Shown one piece after another: positions 25,898 through 33,857 of a stretch of 64,000 nucleotides of DNA; positions within the stretch are counted from its first letter, which is position 1; every line of letters begins with the position of its first letter. The notes beneath the pieces are model-generated. The model did not search any database and was not told the origin of the DNA. It was given only the letters and a program-made list of their open reading frames with translations. The translations under genes were made by a program, and so were the position numbers. The DNA is taken from the NCBI GenBank assembly GCA_023442945.1, contig JAEZWW010000042.1, positions 68,564-132,563 on the forward strand, written 5' to 3'. Source of the stretch: Pseudomonadota bacterium. Lineage in GTDB: Bacteria; Pseudomonadota; Gammaproteobacteria; Burkholderiales; Burkholderiaceae_C.

Positions 25898-27265
25898 ATG
25901 CTCCGCACTCTCTACAGCGCCCTGATGTGGGCCGCCCAGCCCCTGCTGCGCCGCAAGCTGCGCCGCCGCGGCGCGGCCGAGCCGGGCTACCTCGAAGCGG
26001 TCGACGAGCGCTTTGGCCACTACGCCGTTGCGCGGCCCGATGCCGACGCCGCGGCGGGTCGGCCGCTGGTCTGGATCCACGCGGTGTCGCTGGGCGAAAC
26101 GCGCGCTGCCGCCATCTTGCTGAAGGCGCTTCGCCAGCGCCTGCCCGGCATGCGCCTGCTGCTGACGCACGGCACCGCCACCGGCCGCGCCGAAGGGCGG
26201 GCGCTGCTGCAGTCGGGTGACGTGCAGGTCTGGCAGCCGTGGGATACGCGTGGCGCGGCGCGGCGCTTCCTGCGCCACTTCCGCCCCGATGTCGGCGTGC
26301 TGATGGAAACCGAAATTTGGCCCAACCTGAACGCCGAATGCGCCGCACAAGGCGTGCCGCTGGCGCTGGCCAACGCGCGCCTGTCGGCCAAGTCGCTGCG
26401 CTGGGCGGAACGCGCAGGCTGGCTGATGCGCCCGGCCTACGCCGCGCTGCGCGCCGTGTGGGCGCAGACCGAGGCCGACGCCGACCGCCTGCGCCGCGCC
26501 GGCGCGCGCCAGGTCACCGTGCTGGGCAACCTGAAGTTCGACGCCACGCCCGACGCCGCGCAGCAGGCCCAAGGCCGCGCGTGGCACGCCGCGCTGGCCG
26601 GGCGGCCGGTGGTCATGCTGGCCAGTTCGCGGGAAGGGGAAGAAGCGCTGTTTTTGGAGGAGATTCGTCCTGTAGCCATACAACCATCTGCGCGAACAGC
26701 TATCGAATCAGGAGTAAACGCGGCCACGGGTGAAACCGATCACGCCGCCGCCGCGCGGCCGCTCTGGCTCATCGTGCCGCGCCACCCGCAGCGCTTTGAC
26801 GAAGTCGCTACGCTCGCCACCGCGCAAGGCGGGCGCGTGGCGCGCCGCAGCCAATGGGGCGACACGCCCCCGGCCGACGCCGCGCAGACCGACGTCTGGA
26901 TCGGCGACAGCCTGGGCGAAATGGCGCTGTACTACAGCCTGGCCGACGTCGCGCTGCTGGGCGGCAGCTTCGCGCCGCTGGGCGGCCAGAACCTGATCGA
27001 AGCCGCCGCCTGCGGCTGTCCGGTGGTGATGGGCCCGCACACCTTCAACTTCGCCCAGGCCGGCGAGTTGGCCGAAGCCGCCGGCGCCGCGCGCCGCGCG
27101 CCCGACATGGCGGCGGGCGTCGCCATGGCGCGCGACTTGCTGGCCGACGATGCGGCGCGCCGCGCCATGCAAGACGCCGGCGTGGCCTTCGCTGCGGCGC
27201 ACCGCGGTGCGGCGGCGCGCACGGCCGAGGCGGTGGGCGGCCTGTTGGCCCAAGTCGCCAAGTAG
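25898..27265 (+). CDS. waaA: 3-deoxy-D-manno-octulosonic acid transferase (Kdo transferase)
   Basis: The 455-residue GT30 enzyme starts MLRTLYSALMWAAQPLLRRK. It has WIHAVSLGETRAA, METEIWPNL, the domain linker LGNLKFD, VMLASSREGEE, IVPRHPQRF and SFAPLGGQNLIEAAACG. It adds Kdo to lipid IVA at the inner membrane. Residues about 255-273 (RPVAIQPSARTAIESGVNA) are coded by a copy of repeat A and have no counterpart I know in WaaA; this explains why the protein is about 25-30 residues longer than usual. The frame stays open. Confidence 0.94.
   Translation: MLRTLYSALMWAAQPLLRRKLRRRGAAEPGYLEAVDERFGHYAVARPDADAAAGRPLVWIHAVSLGETRAAAILLKALRQRLPGMRLLLTHGTATGRAEGRALLQSGDVQVWQPWDTRGAARRFLRHFRPDVGVLMETEIWPNLNAECAAQGVPLALANARLSAKSLRWAERAGWLMRPAYAALRAVWAQTEADADRLRRAGARQVTVLGNLKFDATPDAAQQAQGRAWHAALAGRPVVMLASSREGEEALFLEEIRPVAIQPSARTAIESGVNAATGETDHAAAARPLWLIVPRHPQRFDEVATLATAQGGRVARRSQWGDTPPADAAQTDVWIGDSLGEMALYYSLADVALLGGSFAPLGGQNLIEAAACGCPVVMGPHTFNFAQAGELAEAAGAARRAPDMAAGVAMARDLLADDAARRAMQDAGVAFAAAHRGAAARTAEAVGGLLAQVAK
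26662..26714 (-). repeat. repeat A copy 5, in frame inside waaA
   Basis: The + strand reads GTAGCCATACAACCATCTGC, then GCGAACAGCTATCGAATCAG. The gene reads it in antisense orientation relative to the lolB and ygiQ copies, yet without stops. Confidence 0.68.
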
Positions 27266-27390
27266 GGCCTGCCGCGCGTACCGCAAGCGGCGAGCTGCGA
27301 GCCGACGGCGCGCGCCGCAGAAAGCCTTCAGGTGTCGTGCGCGCGTGTGTTCCAGCGACCCATCACACAGCGGCAGGCTAAGCTGACGCC

Positions 27391-28158
27391 ATGGTCACCG
27401 CATCGCTAGCTTCTTCCATCCCCCAAGTCCGCACCTGGCTGCGCGGCGCGCAGCGCATTGCTTTGCTCACCGGCGCAGGTGTCAGCGCCGAATCGGGCGT
27501 GCCCACCTTCCGCGATGCGCAATCGGGTCTGTGGGCCAACTTCCGGCCGGAGGAGCTGGCGACCGAAGCCGCCTTCCGCGACCATCCCGAGCGCGTATGG
27601 GACTGGTACGCCGGCCGGCGCGATGCGCTGAAGGCGGTGCAGCCCAACGCGGGTCATGTGGCCGTTGCGCGGTTCCAGGCGCGCCACCCCGATCGGTTGA
27701 CGGTGATCACCCAGAACGTCGACGGCCTGCACCAGGCGGCGGGCAGCCCGGGCGTGTTGGCGCTGCACGGCAATTTGGTCGAAGACGCCTGGCTGGACGC
27801 TTGCGCGTTGGCGCAGGGCGGAGGCCAGTCTTGCGCCTTGAGCGTGGCAGAGCCCGGCCACCCGCCGCGTTGCGCGCAGTGCGGCAACCTGGTGCGCCCG
27901 GCCGTGGTGTGGTTTGGTGAAAACCTGCCCGCGGGCGCGCTGGCGGCGGCCGAGCGCGCGGCCGAGGCGTGCGACGTGATGCTGGTGGTCGGGACGTCTG
28001 GCGAGGTGTGGCCGGCCGCTGGTCTGGCGCACCAGGCGCGCCGCGCGGGGGCGCAGGTGGTCGTGGTCAACCCCGAGGAGACCGCGCTGGACGACGAGGC
28101 GCATCTGCTGCTGCGCGGGCCGTCGGCCAGCGTGCTGCCGCGCCTGCTGGATTTTTGA
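27391..28158 (+). CDS. cobB: NAD-dependent protein deacylase, sirtuin family
   Basis: The 255-residue sirtuin has the NAD loop LTGAGVSAESGVPTFRDAQ (26-44), TQNVDGLHQ, the catalytic His126 (ALHGNL) and zinc-site Cys near 138, 148, 161 and 164. WYAGRR contains Tyr73 and Arg76, the YxxR pair that in class III sirtuins (SIRT5, E. coli CobB) binds succinyl or malonyl groups. Desuccinylase activity is therefore likely along with deacetylase activity. It stands alone, ending convergent to the chromate-type transporter pair. Confidence 0.93.
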   Translation: MVTASLASSIPQVRTWLRGAQRIALLTGAGVSAESGVPTFRDAQSGLWANFRPEELATEAAFRDHPERVWDWYAGRRDALKAVQPNAGHVAVARFQARHPDRLTVITQNVDGLHQAAGSPGVLALHGNLVEDAWLDACALAQGGGQSCALSVAEPGHPPRCAQCGNLVRPAVVWFGENLPAGALAAAERAAEACDVMLVVGTSGEVWPAAGLAHQARRAGAQVVVVNPEETALDDEAHLLLRGPSASVLPRLLDF

Positions 28159-28248
28159 TCGAGCCGCCGTCGCAGCGCCTGTGCGCGGCGCCGTACGCGC
28201 CCAAAGCCGCAGGTCGCTGGCCCGTCAACCCGCCGCGCTCAGCCCGCG

Positions 28249-28842
28249 CTAGACCAGACCCAGCATCCCCAGCACCGCGCCCGCACCGATCAGCCACAGC
28301 AGGTGCACCCTTGTGCGCCAGACGATCAGCGCCGAAGCCGTCGTCAGCGCCCACAGCGGCCAATCGCGCGCCGGCTGGTTGTGTGCTGCGGTCAGCAGCC
28401 AGCCGGTGGCGATCAGCAGCGCGACGACGATGGGCGCCATGCCGGTCTTGAAGGCGCGCACGGCACGCCAGTCGCGGTGCTGGTGCGCCCAGCGTGTGGC
28501 GGTGTAGGTCAGCACGCCCGAGGGCAGCAGGATGCCCACCATGGCGACCACGCCGCCCAGCAAGCCCAGCGCGTAGGCGTGCCAGCCGGCCGCCGGGCCA
28601 CCCCCCGCGTTCAGCCCCACGTTCCAGCCCATCAGGCCGACGAACAGCACGTTGGGCCCCGGCGCGGCCTGGGCGATGGCGATGGACGAGGTGAACTGCG
28701 GGTCCGTCAGCCAATGCCGCTGGTCGACCAGGAAGCGGTGCATGTCCGGCGCGGTGGTGATGGCGCCGCCCACCGCCAGCAGCGACAGCGACAGGAAGTG
28801 CCCGAACAAGGCGAGCCAGTCGGCGGCGGACAGGTCGATCAT
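28249..28842 (-). CDS. chromate transporter family, single CHR domain (second half)
   Basis: The 197-residue hydrophobic protein has one CHR domain (FLSLSLLAVGGAITTAPDMH; IAQAAPGPNVLFVGLMG). It begins within the stop codon of the companion gene (4-bp overlap). Short CHR proteins occur in such pairs with opposite membrane topology and act together as the equivalent of full-length ChrA. The family moves chromate or sulfate across the inner membrane; the substrate here is not proven. Confidence 0.9.
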   Translation of the reverse strand: MIDLSAADWLALFGHFLSLSLLAVGGAITTAPDMHRFLVDQRHWLTDPQFTSSIAIAQAAPGPNVLFVGLMGWNVGLNAGGGPAAGWHAYALGLLGGVVAMVGILLPSGVLTYTATRWAHQHRDWRAVRAFKTGMAPIVVALLIATGWLLTAAHNQPARDWPLWALTTASALIVWRTRVHLLWLIGAGAVLGMLGLV

Positions 28843-29555
28843 GGCGTGGGCGACTGGCCGGAGTCGGCGTCGGTCTGGGCGGCGCGTGCATCGTCGCGCG
28901 TGGCGGCATCGACGGGCGAAGCGGTGGCCGTGCGTTCGGGTGCGCCGGTACTGCCGACCAGAGCCGGCGCGCCCCCCAGGCAGATCCAGGCCAAGACGCA
29001 GCCGGCCCCGCCCACCGCCAGCAGCACCCAGCCCAGCGGCCAGCGCAGCAGGGCGATGGCAACGAAGGCCGCCGCGCCCAGGGCCACGCAGGCGGGCAGG
29101 CCCATCGCGCTGCTGCGCAAGGCGCCCATCAGCTTGAAGCCGGTGGCCATCACCAGGCCCGCCGCCACCGCGCCCATGCCGCGCAGCGCGCGCTGGGCCA
29201 CGTCGTGGTCGGCCACCGCGGCAAAGCCGATGGCCAGCACCAGCACCCCCAGCGTGGGCAGCAGCAGCATGCCGGCCAAGGCCACCAGCGCGCCGCGCAG
29301 GCCAAAGTACCGGTCGCCAATCATCATCGACAGGTTGACGACGTTGGGGCCGGGCATGATTTGCGCGACGGCCCAGTCTTCGATGAACTGCTCGCGCGTC
29401 ATCCAGCGCTTTTTCTCGACCAGCTCGCGCTGCACCACCGCCAGCACGCCGCCAAAGCCCTGCAGCGCCAGCCAGGTGAAGGACCAGAACAGATCGCCCA
29501 GCGAGCGCGGCGCGTTCAGCGCGTCGGGGTGGGCGGCGTTCGGTGGCTGGGTCAC
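28839..29555 (-). CDS. chromate transporter family, single CHR domain (first half)
   Basis: From GTG 29555 the protein has 238 residues. The CHR domain shows FTWLALQGFGGVLAVVQREL and AQIMPGPNVVNLSMMIGDRY. After the last helix the C terminus is a hydrophilic Ala/Asp/Thr-rich tail of about 40 residues. Longer upstream starts would run through a copy of repeat A and are therefore doubtful. It is translationally coupled to the second CHR gene. Confidence 0.87.
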   Translation of the reverse strand: MTQPPNAAHPDALNAPRSLGDLFWSFTWLALQGFGGVLAVVQRELVEKKRWMTREQFIEDWAVAQIMPGPNVVNLSMMIGDRYFGLRGALVALAGMLLLPTLGVLVLAIGFAAVADHDVAQRALRGMGAVAAGLVMATGFKLMGALRSSAMGLPACVALGAAAFVAIALLRWPLGWVLLAVGGAGCVLAWICLGGAPALVGSTGAPERTATASPVDAATRDDARAAQTDADSGQSPTP

Positions 29556-29567
29556 GCTGGATGCTTC

Positions 29568-29618
29568 AAAAATAATAGCTGCTTGCGCAGGTGGTTGTAG
29601 GGCTGAAGGCCTGAAATG
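29568..29618 (+). repeat. repeat A copy 6
   Basis: It reads AATAATAGCTGCTTGCGCAG, then GTGGTTGTAGGGCTGAAGG. This is one of the cleanest copies and lies just upstream of the CHR-domain gene start. Confidence 0.82.
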
Positions 29619-29731
29619 TGCCAAATCGGGGTGATCGGCGGTGCAAGCGCGCCACACGCTCGTCCCACCTCTGCGCACCGCGCCAAGTGCGTTGTGCACC
29701 GGGCGCGGGACTGGCTGCCTAGAGCCGCCCG

Positions 29732-30082
29732 TCAGAGCACTTCGAGTATGCGCTCCAGCGGCCGACCCAGCCGCGCACCCTTGGGCGTGACCACGATCGG
29801 CCGGTTGATCAGCACCGGGGTGGCCAGCATGGCGTCGATCAGCTGCTCGTCCGTCAGCGCAGGGTTGTCCAGGCCTTGCTCGGCGTACTCCGCTTGCTTG
29901 GTGCGCAGCAGCGCGCGCAGCGGCTCGCCCGTGGCGGCGGCGATGCGCTTCAACTCATCGCGGCTGGGCGGCGTCTTCAGGTATTCGATGACGGTGGGCT
30001 CAATGCCTTTTTCGCGCAACAAGGCCAGCGCGTTGCGCGAGGTGCTGCACTTGGGGTTGTGGTAGATCGTGACGGTGCTCAT
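29732..30082 (-). CDS. ArsC-family arsenate reductase-like protein (glutaredoxin type)
   Basis: The 116-residue protein has the active-site region IYHNPKCSTSRNAL with Cys12, the central KTPPSRDELKRI and the C-terminal LINRPIVVTPKGARLGRP that supplies the oxyanion Arg residues. The family reduces arsenate with glutaredoxin. The YfgD/ArsC subfamily also has members without a known arsenic role, and no arsenite pump is encoded here, so the physiological function is open. Confidence 0.88.
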   Translation of the reverse strand: MSTVTIYHNPKCSTSRNALALLREKGIEPTVIEYLKTPPSRDELKRIAAATGEPLRALLRTKQAEYAEQGLDNPALTDEQLIDAMLATPVLINRPIVVTPKGARLGRPLERILEVL

Positions 30083-30122
30083 GCCGCCATTGTGCTGCGC
30101 GGGCGGCGCACGGCGTGTCGGC

Positions 30123-31136
30123 CTAGATCGCGCCCACGCGCCCCGTCACCGGCAGCACGACACCGGTGATGTAGCCCGCCGTGACGGGCGAAGCCAGGAA
30201 GACGTAGGCGGGCGACAGCTCCTCGGGCTGCGCAGGGCGGCGAAAGGCGGTGTCGGCACCGAATTCGACGATGTCCGACGGGCGCTGGTCGGCCGGATTG
30301 AGCGGCGTCCACACCGGCCCCGGCGCCACCGCATTGACGCGGATGCCGCGGTCCAGCACGTTCTGCGCCAGCGCCTTGGTGAAGGCGTGCACGGCGCCCT
30401 TGGTGGCCGAATAGTCCAGCAGGTGGCGGCTGCCCGCCAGCCCCGTGACCGAACCCGTGTTGAGGATGCAACCACCCTGCGGCAGGTACGGCAGCGCGGC
30501 GCGGGCCATGCGCATGTAACCGGCGACGTTGGTGTTCAGCGTCAGCAGGATGCGCTCGTCGCTCAGGTCTTCCAGCCGATCCGCGTGCAGCTGGAAGGCG
30601 GCGTTGTTGACCAGGATGTCCAGGTGGCCGAAGGTTTTCAGCGTGCGTTGCACCGCTTGTTCGCAGAACGCGGTGCGGCGCACGTCGCCCGGCAGCAGCA
30701 GGCAACGCCGGCCTTCGTTTTCCACCGCGCGGCGGGTGACCTGGGCGTCGGCCTGTTCGCTGCGCAGGTAGACGATGGCGACGTCGCAGCCCTCGCGCGC
30801 GAACAGCACCGCCACCGACCGACCGATGCCGGAATCGCCCCCGGTGATCAGTGCAACTTGGCCCTGCAGCTTGCCGGAGCCGGCGTAGCGCGGCGCCAGG
30901 TAGCGGGGCGCCAGGTCCATCTCGGCCTCCTGGCCGGGCTTGCGCAGACCTTGCCGGGGCAAAGGGTTGCCCGGCTCAGCCACCGCACCGGCCTGCACCG
31001 GCTGCTGGCCGGGCGCGGGCTTTGGGTGACGTGGACGCGCGGCATCGGCCTGTATTTGCGCGCGTTGAACGCGCTGGTAGGTGGTCGCAGCGTCGGCGGC
31101 GGGCGCTGGCGTGGGCGCTGATGGCTTGGACGGCAC
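30123..31136 (-). CDS. SDR family oxidoreductase, YdaD/YhdF/GsiB-stress type
   Basis: The 337-residue protein has a low-complexity Ala/Pro/Gln-rich N-terminal extension of about 85 residues, then a complete Rossmann SDR domain: LITGGDSGIGRSVAV, LVNNAA, catalytic Ser (NTGSVTG) and YSATK, then RVNAVAPGPVWTPL. It groups by eye with the longer SDRs annotated as general stress or glucose-1-dehydrogenase-like proteins. It is 20 bp downstream of a small hydrophilic protein gene, and both belong to a stress-type gene group. Substrate is unknown. Confidence 0.87.
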   Translation of the reverse strand: MPSKPSAPTPAPAADAATTYQRVQRAQIQADAARPRHPKPAPGQQPVQAGAVAEPGNPLPRQGLRKPGQEAEMDLAPRYLAPRYAGSGKLQGQVALITGGDSGIGRSVAVLFAREGCDVAIVYLRSEQADAQVTRRAVENEGRRCLLLPGDVRRTAFCEQAVQRTLKTFGHLDILVNNAAFQLHADRLEDLSDERILLTLNTNVAGYMRMARAALPYLPQGGCILNTGSVTGLAGSRHLLDYSATKGAVHAFTKALAQNVLDRGIRVNAVAPGPVWTPLNPADQRPSDIVEFGADTAFRRPAQPEELSPAYVFLASPVTAGYITGVVLPVTGRVGAI

Positions 31137-31156
31137 GGCTTGACCCTGCGTGGCCG

Positions 31157-31345
31157 CTACGAGCGCTTGGACTTGTGCACAGCGGCGCCGGACTTCTTGC
31201 CACCACCGTCCTGCTTGTTGACGGTGGCCCAGGCAATGCGCTCCGCGGCACTTTCGCTGCGGCCGCGTTCGCGCTCGCTGTCTTCGATGTGCTCGGCCTG
31301 GCGCTTTTGCTTGTCGGTGTAGGCGGATTTGTCACCACGTGGCAT
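31157..31345 (-). CDS. small hydrophilic protein (annotated as plasmid stabilization protein in relatives)
   Basis: The 62-residue, highly charged protein starts MPRGDKSAYTDKQKRQAEHI after GGAGAG. It has AAERIAWATVNKQDGGGKKSG and no hydrophobic segment. I recognise the pattern from a widespread family of small proteins whose common label, plasmid stabilization, has little support. It sits upstream of a stress-type SDR in the same direction. Confidence 0.75.
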   Translation of the reverse strand: MPRGDKSAYTDKQKRQAEHIEDSERERGRSESAAERIAWATVNKQDGGGKKSGAAVHKSKRS

Positions 31346-31646
31346 GACGGTGCTCTCCTATGAAGCGCTGAGCGCGCTCGAACTTCAAGCGCATGACCAA
31401 CTCAGGGACTTCATCTTATTTCGGAACGTCGCGAGCAAGAATCCGAAAATCCGCCCTGTTAATGTCCGACAGGCCCTACGTGGGTTTTGAAAAAGGCGTG
31501 ATCATTTGACCTCAAATGTATCTATCGTGCCGTTTGTCGGTTTTTCTGGCTTCAGAGGATTAAGCTGAAAAACTCATTTTTTAGGAGATTTCGGGAATAA
31601 CCGCTGCCGGTAGGCCATCCGGCGACGGGCCATCGGAGCTTGCACC
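31346..31646. other. 301-bp divergent intergenic region
   Basis: This is the longest gene-free stretch. It separates the minus-strand stress genes from the plus-strand stress genes and is clearly more AT-rich than the rest, especially 31480-31600. Promoters for both directions should lie here, but I cannot pick a confident -35/-10 pair. There is no repeat A copy, tRNA or recognisable riboswitch. Confidence 0.5.
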
Positions 31647-32045
31647 ATGCTAGGCAGAAACTCATGGACGAACAGGGCGCGTGCGCGCGTCCACGCTGAC
31701 GCCGCCGATGGCGCGATGGCGCGCCAAGCGTTTCATGTGGCCGGTTCGGATTCGCCCGCGCGGGTGGACGGCGTCAGCCCAGCGCCGGATCCGATCGGCC
31801 GCGATGCGCACCGCCGTTCCGACGCGTTTTTCTGGGGACAGGAAAATGGCCCCAATTACTACCACCCCAGCCGTGAAAACCCTGTTCACAGCGCGGCCTA
31901 TGGCCACCGCGACGATTTGCATGAATACCGGGACACCGAATTGAGCGCGGAGGATTTGGAAAATACCGAGCAGGGCCATGGCCCATTCGATCCCGAATAT
32001 GCGCGCTGGCGCCGAGGGCGTTTGCTGGCGCGCGACAAGGGTTGA
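31647..32045 (+). CDS. hypothetical hydrophilic protein, stress-associated type
   Basis: The 132-residue protein has an ATG start 9 nt after a GGAGC site. The C-terminal half is acidic and aromatic-rich and ends with FDPEYARWRRGRLLARDKG, a type of ending (DPDYxxWR) seen in proteins next to stress and envelope genes in betaproteobacteria. Codon third positions are strongly G/C in this frame. An overlapping minus-strand frame is a shadow. No function is known. Confidence 0.65.
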   Translation: MLGRNSWTNRARARVHADAADGAMARQAFHVAGSDSPARVDGVSPAPDPIGRDAHRRSDAFFWGQENGPNYYHPSRENPVHSAAYGHRDDLHEYRDTELSAEDLENTEQGHGPFDPEYARWRRGRLLARDKG

Positions 32046-32131
32046 GGGGCCGGGCGGCCCGGGCGCTGGGTACGCCGTGCCGAGGCGTTCAGCACCCGCA
32101 GGGTCCGCCACCCAGCGCAGGAGACATCGCC

Positions 32132-32488
32132 ATGACCCATCTGCCCTTCTGGCCCTTGGTGGGGCTGGTCGCGTTGGGCCTCGTTGGCGGCATGCTGCTG
32201 GTGCAGCCGGGGCCGCTGCCCGCGCGTGAAAAACCGGCGCTTGGCGTGGCCAAGCGGCCTGTCGCCGGCCAGGTCATGGGCGATACGGCTGTTACCGCCC
32301 ATATCCAGGCCGCGTTCGCGGCCGACACGGCGCTGTCGGCGCTGGCGATCCACGTAGAGACCCAGAACGGCGAGGTGCAGCTGTCCGGCTTCGCGCCGAC
32401 CGAGGCGGTGAAGCGACGCGCCATCGACATCGCCCAAGCCACCCGGGGCGCGCGCACCGTGCGCCATGCGATCGTGGTGCGGCCGTGA
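32132..32488 (+). CDS. BON-domain protein, exported or membrane-anchored
   Basis: The 118-residue protein starts at ATG 32132 after GGAG. It has an N-terminal hydrophobic segment (FWPLVGLVALGLVGGMLLV), then one BON domain: GDTAVTAHIQAAFAAD, IHVETQNGEVQLSGFAP and AVKRRAIDIAQATRGARTV. BON domains (OsmY type) bind phospholipid membranes in the periplasm and are often induced by osmotic or stationary-phase stress. It is 86 bp downstream of the hypothetical stress gene. Confidence 0.87.
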   Translation: MTHLPFWPLVGLVALGLVGGMLLVQPGPLPAREKPALGVAKRPVAGQVMGDTAVTAHIQAAFAADTALSALAIHVETQNGEVQLSGFAPTEAVKRRAIDIAQATRGARTVRHAIVVRP

Positions 32489-32542
32489 TGCGCCAGTCGG
32501 CCAGAGACACGCGGGGCGCAGCGCGCGGTGAAATCTATCTTG

Positions 32543-32600
32543 CTATATAAAAAGTAGCTGACGGCGCTGGTGGTTGTAGGGCCACAGGCCGAATACCTTC
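32543..32600 (+). repeat. repeat A copy 7
   Basis: It reads TATATAAAAAGTAGCTGACG, then GCGCTGGTGGTTGTAGGGCC and ACAGGCCGAA. It lies in the convergent gap between the BON gene and the DUF1343 gene. Confidence 0.75.
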
Positions 32601-32611
32601 TAAAAACCGTT

Positions 32612-33826
32612 TCAGTACAGCAGGTGCGGCGCGCGCGCCTGCAGCCAGGCCGCCTCGTCCGCGCGCGCCAGCGCATCCAGCGCGGCCGGCGGCGCGGTGA
32701 CGTCGTCGACCCATTCGCGCAGCAGCGGGCTGCCGTTGATCAAATCGATCGCCAGCCGGTCGTGCTCGTACTCGTAGCCGAAGTCGCGCCACAGCGGGTA
32801 ATCCGGCCGCTGCAGGCGCACGGCGCGGAAGGCCAGGGCTTGCAGGCGCCAGGGTTGGAAGGCGGCGTGGTCGTAGTGGGCCGGGTCTTCGGTGTGGATC
32901 TGCACGCCGGCGCAGAGCTGGCCGACGTGTTTGTGGAAGGTGGGCTCAAACCAGCATTCGCGCAGCAGGCAGCCGCGCAGCCAGTCGGGCGCCAGGGCGC
33001 GTATGTCGGCCAGCAGGCGACCGGTGTCGATGTCGGGCGCGCCGAACAGCTCCAGCGGGCGCGTGGTGCCGCGGCCTTCGGACAAGGTTGTGCCTTCCAG
33101 CATGACGGTGCCGGCGTAGGCGCGCGCCATGCTCAGATTGGCGGCGTTGGGGCTGGGGTTGACCCAGGTGCGCCAATCCTGCGGGCCCATCGGCCAGCCA
33201 AAGCCGGGCGCTGCGTCGGGCTGCCAGCCTTGCATTTCAATGACGCGGTATTCCAGTTGCAGACCCAGCTGCGCGATGAACCAGTGGCCGAGCTCGCCCA
33301 TGGTCATGCCGTGGCGCATGGGCATGGGGCCGGCGCCGACAAAGCTTTCCCAGCCTTCGCGCAGCGTCAGCCCTTCGACCGGGCGGCCGGCGGGGTTGGG
33401 GCGGTCCAGCACCCACACGGCCTTGCCGTGCGCGGCCGCGGCTTCCAGCACGTAGCGCAGCGTGGTGATGAAGGTGTAGATGCGACAGCCCAGGTCTTGC
33501 AGGTCGACCAGCAGCACGTCCCACGGGGCCATCATCGCGGGCGTGGGGCGGCGCACGTCGCCGTACAGGCTGAACACCGGGATGCCGAGGCGCGGGTCGG
33601 TGAAGTCGGGCGACTCGACCATGTTGTCCTGCTTGTCGCCGCGCAGGCCGTGCTGCGGGCCGAACGCGGCGGTGAGCTGGACGTCGGGCAGCGCAGCCAG
33701 GGCGTCCAGCGAGTGGGTCAGATCTCGCGTGACCGAGGCCGGGTGCGCCAGCAGCGCGACGCGGCGGCCTTTGAGCGGGGCGCGCAGCGCGGGGTCTTGC
33801 AGAAAGCGTTCGAGTCCGATGTGCAT
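32612..33826 (-). CDS. DUF1343 protein, NamZ-type exo-beta-N-acetylmuramidase-like
   Basis: The 404-residue protein has the DUF1343 signatures VALLAHPASVTRDL, FGPQHGLRGDKQDNM, GIPVFSLYGDVRRPTPAMM, DVLLVDLQDLGCRIYTFITT and LDRPNPAGRPVEG. Bacillus NamZ of this family removes terminal MurNAc from peptidoglycan fragments. No signal peptide is visible, so a cytoplasmic role in cell-wall sugar recycling fits. It is followed by the DOMON-like gene upstream on the same strand. Confidence 0.85.
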   Translation of the reverse strand: MHIGLERFLQDPALRAPLKGRRVALLAHPASVTRDLTHSLDALAALPDVQLTAAFGPQHGLRGDKQDNMVESPDFTDPRLGIPVFSLYGDVRRPTPAMMAPWDVLLVDLQDLGCRIYTFITTLRYVLEAAAAHGKAVWVLDRPNPAGRPVEGLTLREGWESFVGAGPMPMRHGMTMGELGHWFIAQLGLQLEYRVIEMQGWQPDAAPGFGWPMGPQDWRTWVNPSPNAANLSMARAYAGTVMLEGTTLSEGRGTTRPLELFGAPDIDTGRLLADIRALAPDWLRGCLLRECWFEPTFHKHVGQLCAGVQIHTEDPAHYDHAAFQPWRLQALAFRAVRLQRPDYPLWRDFGYEYEHDRLAIDLINGSPLLREWVDDVTAPPAALDALARADEAAWLQARAPHLLY

Positions 33827-33857
33827 GGGGTCGTCGTGGCGGCCGCGTGGGCCGCCG

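Noticed and set aside
31662..32111. 149-residue minus-strand frame with a hydrophobic stretch, opposite the 132-residue stress-type gene
   Set aside because: The + strand frame has a ribosome-binding site, better third-position G/C bias and a recognisable C-terminal motif.
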